Positions 58,917-64,000 of a DNA stretch of 64,000 nucleotides are shown here, one piece after another. This DNA is from Tissierellia bacterium. GTDB taxonomy: Bacteria; Bacillota; Clostridia; Tissierellales; Peptoniphilaceae. Every line of letters starts with the position of its first letter. Positions within the stretch are counted from its first letter, which is position 1. The stretch is from assembly GCA_030529425.1 (NCBI GenBank), contig JAUMWX010000001.1, positions 62,001-126,000 on the forward strand. Direction: 5' to 3'. A program made the position numbers and the translations under genes. The notes under the pieces were generated by a model that worked only from the letters and a program-made list of their open reading frames with translations, had not been told where the DNA came from and searched no databases.

Positions 58917-59978
58917 ATGAAAAAGAGAAAATTGATTATAGTGTTGGCGATATCAATGATTCTATCTTCTTGTTCAAAAAAAGTTAAACTGGAATCATTT
59001 AAGAATACATTTTACGGGACTTTTGATACGGTTATTACATATCTGGCATTTGAAGAAAATGAAAAGAATTTTGAGAAAAACTATGAATTTGTTGAGAAAG
59101 AATACCAGAGGCTGCACAAATTATATGACAGGTATAATTCATATGAGGGAGTAGTGAATGTAAAAACTATAAACGAAAATGCCGGGATTAAACCCGTTAA
59201 GGTTGAAAAAGATCTGTTTGATATCATTAAGTTTTCTATAGACAATTATGATAAAACAAAGGGTAAGGTAAATATAGCAATGGGTTCGGTGTTGGAAATA
59301 TGGCATAAATACAGACTTCAAAATGAAGGCTTGAAGGAAAATGAAACTCGAATACCGAAAAAGGAAGAATTACTTGAAGCAAACAAAAATGTGGATATTA
59401 ATAATATAGTTTTGGATGAAAAAAATATGGAAGTGTATATTAAAGATCCGAAATTGTCAATAGATTTAGGATCTGTTGCAAAAGGTTATGCGACCGAATT
59501 AATTGCAAAAAAACTTGTTGAAAGAGGAGTAAAACACGCGATTATTAATGCGGGGGGGAATGTACGAGTTATCGGGAAGCCGGGAGATGATAGAAAAACT
59601 TGGAAAATAGCTCTTCAAAATCCTGATTTGAACAGTTCGGATCCGTTGGACATACTTTCAATAAATGACAAATCCGTAGTTACAAGTGGAGACTATCAGA
59701 GATATTTCATTCATAAAGGAAGAAATTATCATCATATAATCGATCCGATTACATTGGAACCGGGAGGAGAGTTCAGCAGTATATCAATAGTTGTTAAAGA
59801 TTCCGGAATAGCGGATCTGTTATCTACTGCGGTATATCTTTCTTCAAAAGAAGAGGCATTGGAAATAATTAAAAATTATGAAGATGTCGGGGTGGTTTGG
59901 TATTCAATGAATAGCGGAAAAGATAATACTGAAAATCTGGACGAATATTTGGAATCAAAAAACTCTAAAATTAAATAG
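58917..59978 (+). CDS. apbE: FAD:protein FMN transferase ApbE (lipoprotein)
   Basis: ApbE attaches FMN covalently to Thr of target flavoproteins such as Rnf/Nqr subunits, outside the membrane. From ATG 58917 (AGAGGAAG upstream) it has 353 residues, with a lipoprotein signal ending LSSC (Cys19). Family landmarks are FYGTFDTVITYLAF, IDLGSVAKGYATELIAKKL, INAGGNVRVIGKPGDD, KSVVTSGDYQRYF, HHIIDPITLEPG and ADLLSTAVYLSS. It is monocistronic, between two terminators. No Rnf/Nqr or extracellular electron-transfer genes are in the window. Confidence 0.93.
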   Translation: MKKRKLIIVLAISMILSSCSKKVKLESFKNTFYGTFDTVITYLAFEENEKNFEKNYEFVEKEYQRLHKLYDRYNSYEGVVNVKTINENAGIKPVKVEKDLFDIIKFSIDNYDKTKGKVNIAMGSVLEIWHKYRLQNEGLKENETRIPKKEELLEANKNVDINNIVLDEKNMEVYIKDPKLSIDLGSVAKGYATELIAKKLVERGVKHAIINAGGNVRVIGKPGDDRKTWKIALQNPDLNSSDPLDILSINDKSVVTSGDYQRYFIHKGRNYHHIIDPITLEPGGEFSSISIVVKDSGIADLLSTAVYLSSKEEALEIIKNYEDVGVVWYSMNSGKDNTENLDEYLESKNSKIK

Positions 59979-60001
59979 AAAAAATTTTATAAAAACTGAT
60001 G

Positions 60002-60035
60002 AAAATCGATATTATTCAATTAATATCGATTTTTT
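60002..60035 (+). terminator. Terminator of apbE
   Basis: AAAATCGATATTA (60002-60014) and TAATATCGATTTT (60021-60033), then more T. Confidence 0.9.
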
Positions 60036-60089
60036 GTGTGCACATATACAAAAATTTAGGTAGTAAAGATATCCTATAATGGTACTTAC

Positions 60090-60118
60090 TTGAACAGGAA
60101 TAGCTATTTCTATATAAT
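60090..60118 (+). promoter_or_regulatory. Promoter of the two-sensor operon
   Basis: TTGAAC (60090-60095), 17 bases, TATAAT (60113-60118). Leader of about 55 bases, then AAAGGAGGAGG before the first gene. Confidence 0.75.
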
Positions 60119-60181
60119 ATAATCAAGAGAATATGCATTTTTATAAAAAAATTTCAATATATTTTTGAAAGGAGGAGGTCT

Positions 60182-61864
60182 ATGTTTGTTAGCAGAAAAA
60201 CAATAGTTACAAATGTGATTTGTTTGTTAATTATTGTTATATCGGGAGTTATCCATGTTACGAGCGGAAACGGAAGATTCCATTTTGCCGAAAATAACAT
60301 AATTTTTATCCTTTATGCTATTGCCGTTTTGACTTGGTTGTGGCAGATTAGGAGAAGAATTCTTCAAAAATATGTTTACAAATATATCACTTATATTGCC
60401 GTACTCATGATTTTTTGGATGGGAGCCAGAAATTTGAGGTATGTTTATATACCGTTTAGCCATCCATTGTCGAGGTATATGTGGTATTTTTACTATTTTT
60501 CAATGCTTTTTATGGCTCTTTTCGTGTTTTTCTCCGTGTTATTTATCGGGAAAAAAGAGGAAGAAAATATAGATCGAAGGTGGAAATTGTTGTATATTCC
60601 CACAATATTATTTTTTCTTCTCATCATAACAAATGATTATCATGAGTTGGCTTTTAAATTCCATAACGGCTTGGAAGGATGGTCAACAATTTATATGGAC
60701 TACGGGATTGCGTATTTTGCAACGATGACATATTTTGTGAGCTTGATTATTGCCTCCGTAATAATAATGTTTATCCGATGTTCGATCTATGAGAAGCGCA
60801 AATATATTTGGGTTCCGATTTTACCGCTTCTGGTGGGGGGATTATTTTGTATAGCGGTTGTAACTCGTATAAACTTTTTAAGTAATTTATTGATTGCTTT
60901 TAAAGTTTCAGAGGTGGGATGTATAGTATTTGGAATTTTTCTTGAAAGTTTAATTCTAACACATCTTATTCCGTCAAATGACGGATACGAAAATTTTTGG
61001 AATATGTTGTCATTGAGAGCCGGTATCATGGATTATGACGGAAAAGAGCATTTTAAATCCTTAAAGGGGGTATCAATAAATAAAGAAGATGTTTATGGAG
61101 AAAAAGACAATAATATTTTACTTGACGATGAAACCATTTTACAGAGTTTTCCGATTAATGGAGGAAGGAGTTATTGGTTAAAGGACATTTCACAAATAAA
61201 TAAATTAAATGAAGAGCTAAAAGAATTAGGGGACATCATTTCTGAAGAAAATGAAATGTTGAAGTTTGAGAATCAGATAAAAGAAGAAAGCGTCAGAATT
61301 AAACAGAAGTCGGACCTTTATCATGAAATAGCAAAAAAGTTGAAGCCCCAACTTGATAAATTAAGCCGTATTTTCAAAAATTTGCCTCAAGAAGAGATTG
61401 AATTTATAGAAAAAATGAAAAGAGCATGCGTTTTAAATGCATATATAAAGAGATATACAAATTTACTGCTCTTATCCGAGGACATGGAATACATAGATTT
61501 TTATGAATTAAAACTTGCATTTGACGAATCCGTGGAATACCTTGAGTTAAGTGGGATAGAAACATATTTGAATTGGAGTGCCGAGGGGGAAATATCTACA
61601 GAAAAAGCGATTTTAATTTATGAGATATTTGAACAAATTTTAGAAAATTCATTTTTGACTACGAAGGCTATATTGATTGATTGCACGGTTTTTGAGAAAA
61701 AATTTGTACTGAGCATGCAAATAGATAATCCGGAGATTGTTTTATCTGAGGATATGTTTGAGCGAAAGTTATCCAATTCTGATGGATACATTACAATTGA
61801 ATATGACTTGGATGACAGGACGGAGCATATATATTTTAGTATTTCGTCAGGGGGTGTCTTATGA
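60182..61864 (+). CDS. Membrane sensor with degenerate histidine-kinase end
   Basis: A 560-residue protein. The first ~265 residues make seven or eight membrane helices (for example TNVICLLIIVISGVIHV, IIFILYAIAVLTWLW, YISIAV-like later spans), a layout like the 7TM sensor domain found before some histidine kinases. A linker and coiled coil follow (about 330-372). Then a DHp-like stretch has His381 in LYHEIAKKL, and near 484-490 there is an N-box-like EQILENS (Asn near 489). The G1 (DxGxG) and G2 boxes are missing: the segment reads MQIDNPEIVLSEDMF and ends soon after. I infer a sensor that does not hydrolyse ATP in the usual way and works with the next gene, which it overlaps in ATGA. Confidence 0.7.
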   Translation: MFVSRKTIVTNVICLLIIVISGVIHVTSGNGRFHFAENNIIFILYAIAVLTWLWQIRRRILQKYVYKYITYIAVLMIFWMGARNLRYVYIPFSHPLSRYMWYFYYFSMLFMALFVFFSVLFIGKKEEENIDRRWKLLYIPTILFFLLIITNDYHELAFKFHNGLEGWSTIYMDYGIAYFATMTYFVSLIIASVIIMFIRCSIYEKRKYIWVPILPLLVGGLFCIAVVTRINFLSNLLIAFKVSEVGCIVFGIFLESLILTHLIPSNDGYENFWNMLSLRAGIMDYDGKEHFKSLKGVSINKEDVYGEKDNNILLDDETILQSFPINGGRSYWLKDISQINKLNEELKELGDIISEENEMLKFENQIKEESVRIKQKSDLYHEIAKKLKPQLDKLSRIFKNLPQEEIEFIEKMKRACVLNAYIKRYTNLLLLSEDMEYIDFYELKLAFDESVEYLELSGIETYLNWSAEGEISTEKAILIYEIFEQILENSFLTTKAILIDCTVFEKKFVLSMQIDNPEIVLSEDMFERKLSNSDGYITIEYDLDDRTEHIYFSISSGGVL

Positions 61865-63132
61865 CATTTCAAAACTTGAATGACATGTGGAGAATATGTG
61901 TTTCATCAATATCTATGATTTTATCGGTAATTTCAATTTATTTATTTATTCAATTTTTAATGCTGAAGATGGATAGAAAATTATTGGTGTGGACAGGAAT
62001 TATTACTTTTATAAACTTGGTATTTCTTCAAAGTCTTGCGAATTATTCCATATCTTTACTCGGGGGACATGATGTTGATGGATTGAGATATATTATAGGT
62101 TCGATTGATGTATTCTATATAGTTGTAATATACATATCCATTGCAGTTAATGAATTACTTTTATACATAAATTTATTAAAAAAAAGAAAAATTATCCTAA
62201 ACACAAATTCAATTAAAGAAAGTTTGGACTTTATGCCTGAAGGAATTTGTTTCTCGTCCATGGACGGAACTCCTCTTTTAGTAAATACAAAGATGCACGA
62301 AATAAGCGACGAGTTGTTCGGAGAGATTGTTTTAAATACCAATATATGTGACAAGAAATTAAAAGATAATGAAGTTGAAGATGGAATAACGATTATACGA
62401 TCTGAACCTGACTATATAGTTAAGTCAAAAGATTGCGTATGGAATATTAAACATAAGTTTCACGGAAATATAAAAGAAGTTATCGCTACTGATATTACTG
62501 AAATATATAGACTAACTGAGGAAATAGAAGAAAAAAATCATAGACTGGAAGCTATAAACAAAAGGCTTAAAGAATATAACAAAAGAGTGGATGAATATAC
62601 CAGAGATAAAGAGATTCTAGCCGCTAAAATACGAGTTCATGACGATATAGGACGATCCTTATTGGCATTTAGAGCATATATGAATAAGTATAGAAATAAC
62701 AGAGAGGAACTCATAGAGCTTTGGAGTCAGAGCATTTCTCTTATGAAAGGTGAAGCTCAAAATATACATGAGCCGGATGATTGGGAGAATTTGAATCATG
62801 CCGCAAAACAAGTTGGAGTTTTACTCGTATTGAAAGGAGAAATTCCTAAACAAAAGCCTAAAAGGAAGATAGTGATAGATATTATCCATGAATGTTTGAA
62901 CAATATGGTTCGTCATGCTGGCGGAAGGAATTTGAGTATAATTTTAAGAGAGAATAAAGATTTACTTGAATTGGAAATAACAAATGACGGAATGGCACCC
63001 AAAACAAAAATTGTCGAAAAAGGCGGTCTTTCAAATTTACGAAAAAGTGTTGAGATGATAGGAGGAAGCATGGTGGTAGAAAGTTTTCCCAATTTTGTTT
63101 TAAGAGCAAGTATTCCCGGGGAGGCGGAATAG
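61861..63132 (+). CDS. Membrane histidine kinase, HisKA_3-like
   Basis: A 423-residue kinase. Three membrane helices (about 12-32, 40-64, 79-100) lead to a PAS-like segment (SLDFMPEGICFSSMDGTPLL, about 122-140) and a coiled coil (about 220-250). The phosphoacceptor motif VHDDIGRSL has His260, as in the NarL-type partner kinases. The ATPase domain is complete: N-box HECLNNMVRHAG (Asn348), G1 ITNDGMAP and G2 KGGLSNLRKSVEMIGG. It is translated coupled to the sensor before it and is followed directly by the response regulator (ATG one base after the stop). Confidence 0.85.
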   Translation: MTFQNLNDMWRICVSSISMILSVISIYLFIQFLMLKMDRKLLVWTGIITFINLVFLQSLANYSISLLGGHDVDGLRYIIGSIDVFYIVVIYISIAVNELLLYINLLKKRKIILNTNSIKESLDFMPEGICFSSMDGTPLLVNTKMHEISDELFGEIVLNTNICDKKLKDNEVEDGITIIRSEPDYIVKSKDCVWNIKHKFHGNIKEVIATDITEIYRLTEEIEEKNHRLEAINKRLKEYNKRVDEYTRDKEILAAKIRVHDDIGRSLLAFRAYMNKYRNNREELIELWSQSISLMKGEAQNIHEPDDWENLNHAAKQVGVLLVLKGEIPKQKPKRKIVIDIIHECLNNMVRHAGGRNLSIILRENKDLLELEITNDGMAPKTKIVEKGGLSNLRKSVEMIGGSMVVESFPNFVLRASIPGEAE

Positions 63133-63768
63133 ATGAATAAAACAAAAGTTATGATTGTGGATGATCAATATGTTCCGCGTCAAATGTTTACAATGTATAT
63201 TGAGCGCAGTGAAAATTATGAATTGGTTAATACGGTATATTCTGCCGAGTTTGCCGATACATATATATTGAAAAATGAAGTTGATTTAATATTGATGGAC
63301 ATACTGATGAAGGACGGACCTAGCGGGCTTAAGGCTGCAGAAAAAATAAAGAAAATAAAACCGGAAATAAAAATAATAGCCGTAACCAGTATGCCGGAAG
63401 TTTCCTGGATAAAAAAGGCAAAAGAGATCGGCATTGAGAGCTTTTGGTATAAGGAAGCATCCGAAGAAACTATTATTTCCGTAATGGATAGAACTATGAA
63501 GGGGGAATCCGTATATCCCCATACTTTACCAAAAATAAAAATCGGTTTATCGGATGTATCTGAATTGACAGAAAGAGAATTGGATGTTTTGAGAGAGATG
63601 ACGGCGGGGTTGAGTAATTCTGCAATCGCAAAAAAATTAGGAATGGCGGAAACCACCGTTAAGACACATATCCGTCATTTAATTGAGAAAACGGGATGTG
63701 ATAATCGGACACAATTGGCGATTAGAGCGAGAGTTTCGGGAGTTGTTGTCAGTGAGGAAGATTCCTGA
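63133..63768 (+). CDS. NarL/FixJ-type response regulator
   Basis: A 211-residue DNA-binding regulator. Receiver domain: acidic pair VDDQ (Asp10, Asp11), phosphoacceptor Asp56 in LILMDILMKDG, switch Thr in IAVTSMPE and Lys in WYKEAS. The C-terminal LuxR-type helix-turn-helix is LTERELDVLREMTAGLSNSA with AETTVKTHIRHLIEKTG. Cognate partner of the kinase before it. Its target is probably the secreted-protein gene that begins 152 bases downstream. Confidence 0.93.
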   Translation: MNKTKVMIVDDQYVPRQMFTMYIERSENYELVNTVYSAEFADTYILKNEVDLILMDILMKDGPSGLKAAEKIKKIKPEIKIIAVTSMPEVSWIKKAKEIGIESFWYKEASEETIISVMDRTMKGESVYPHTLPKIKIGLSDVSELTERELDVLREMTAGLSNSAIAKKLGMAETTVKTHIRHLIEKTGCDNRTQLAIRARVSGVVVSEEDS

Positions 63769-63837
63769 TATATAATTTATCGGATATTTTGTATGTTTTT
63801 ATATAAATTAGTGAGAAATACTCCTTTAGGATGATGT

Positions 63838-63918
63838 ATGAAACAGAAAAATATTATAGAATCAATAGTGAAAGATGGTGGCTATCAAAAAAATAAAAGG
63901 GAGTTGAAGGAGGCATAA
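63838..63918 (+). CDS. Possible 26-codon leader ORF
   Basis: ATG at 63838 with AGGA six bases upstream, reading MKQKNIIESIVKDGGYQKNK and six more residues, TAA at 63916-63918. Its last codons contain the AAGGAGG that serves the next gene, so translation of the two would be coupled. No family recognised. It may be chance. Confidence 0.3.
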   Translation: MKQKNIIESIVKDGGYQKNKRELKEA

Positions 63919-63920
63919 GA

Positions 63921-64000
63921 ATGAAAAAAGTGAAAGCTAAAAGGTTAATTGCATTGATTATTGCTTTTATGATGACTGTAGCAATACTACCACAAACGAT
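63921..64000 (+). CDS. Secreted protein, N-terminus only (cut by window edge)
   Basis: ATG 63921 with AAGGAGG upstream. The 26 codons visible give a signal peptide: basic KKVKAKR, hydrophobic LIALIIAFMMTVAIL, then a polar PQT. The mature part is outside the window. Its place behind the response regulator suggests that it is a target or a ligand of the sensing locus. Confidence 0.75.
   Translation, partial: MKKVKAKRLIALIIAFMMTVAILPQT

Overview
The window is AT-rich bacterial chromosome carrying the replication origin of a low-GC Gram-positive anaerobe. Strong AGGAGG-type ribosome sites, TTGACA-17-TATAAT promoters, the rpmH-rnpA-yidD-yidC-jag-mnmE-mnmG-rsmG-parA-parB order, a DUF4446 gene after parB and a giant LRR/Cna-B surface protein all point to Bacillota. 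My guess is the Tissierellia/Peptoniphilaceae group (Parvimonas, Peptoniphilus and relatives), but the sequence alone does not fix the genus.

Layout. Positions 1-7667 (minus) hold the first ~2555 codons of a giant secreted adhesin-like protein that runs off the left edge. Next comes a complete oligopeptide ABC transporter operon oppABCDF (minus, 7894-13519), with a hairpin between oppA and oppB. manA (plus) follows, then a decayed mobile-element or prophage scar (about 14.9-16.26 kb) with a terminase large subunit fragment lacking its N-terminus and an internal segment, then a DUF1643 gene and a GH92 alpha-mannosidase. From 19.1 to 28.9 kb the minus strand carries dnaA-dnaN-yaaA-recF-gyrB-gyrA followed by an rsbV-rsbW-sigB partner-switch module only 9 bp behind gyrA.

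The origin is bipartite. The dnaA-dnaN spacer contains DnaA boxes plus a run of DnaA-trio triplets, and the region upstream of dnaA holds a second box cluster. An MFS sugar-type transporter sits between that cluster and rpmH. Transcription diverges from here, so most genes on both sides lie on the leading strand. To the right are rpmH, rnpA, yidD, yidC, khpB/jag, mnmE, mnmG, rsmG, three identical parS-like palindromes, parA, parB, an enlarged DUF4446 protein and pta. pncB is convergent with pta.

From 42.4 to 50 kb there is a housekeeping run: SpoU-type methyltransferase, HAD phosphatase, DsbA-like protein, MATE exporter, CDF exporter, Sua5/TsaC, RpiB, Upp and a nitroreductase. Two minus-strand genes follow, a CstA-family transporter and an M16C metalloprotease. 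Then come rpsF-ssb-rpsR, dnaX-ybaB-recR and a lipoprotein ApbE.

The right end (60.1-64 kb) is a signalling locus. It encodes a multi-membrane-span sensor with a degenerate kinase end, a second membrane histidine kinase with intact H, N and G motifs, a NarL/FixJ response regulator, a possible 26-codon leader ORF and the start of a secreted protein cut by the window edge.

The most unusual items are the degenerate RsbW, the ATAT-centred parS-like trio, the DUF4446 protein with a long coiled-coil insertion, the two-sensor locus and the giant adhesin. I recognise no CRISPR array, intact insertion sequence, tRNA or rRNA gene.
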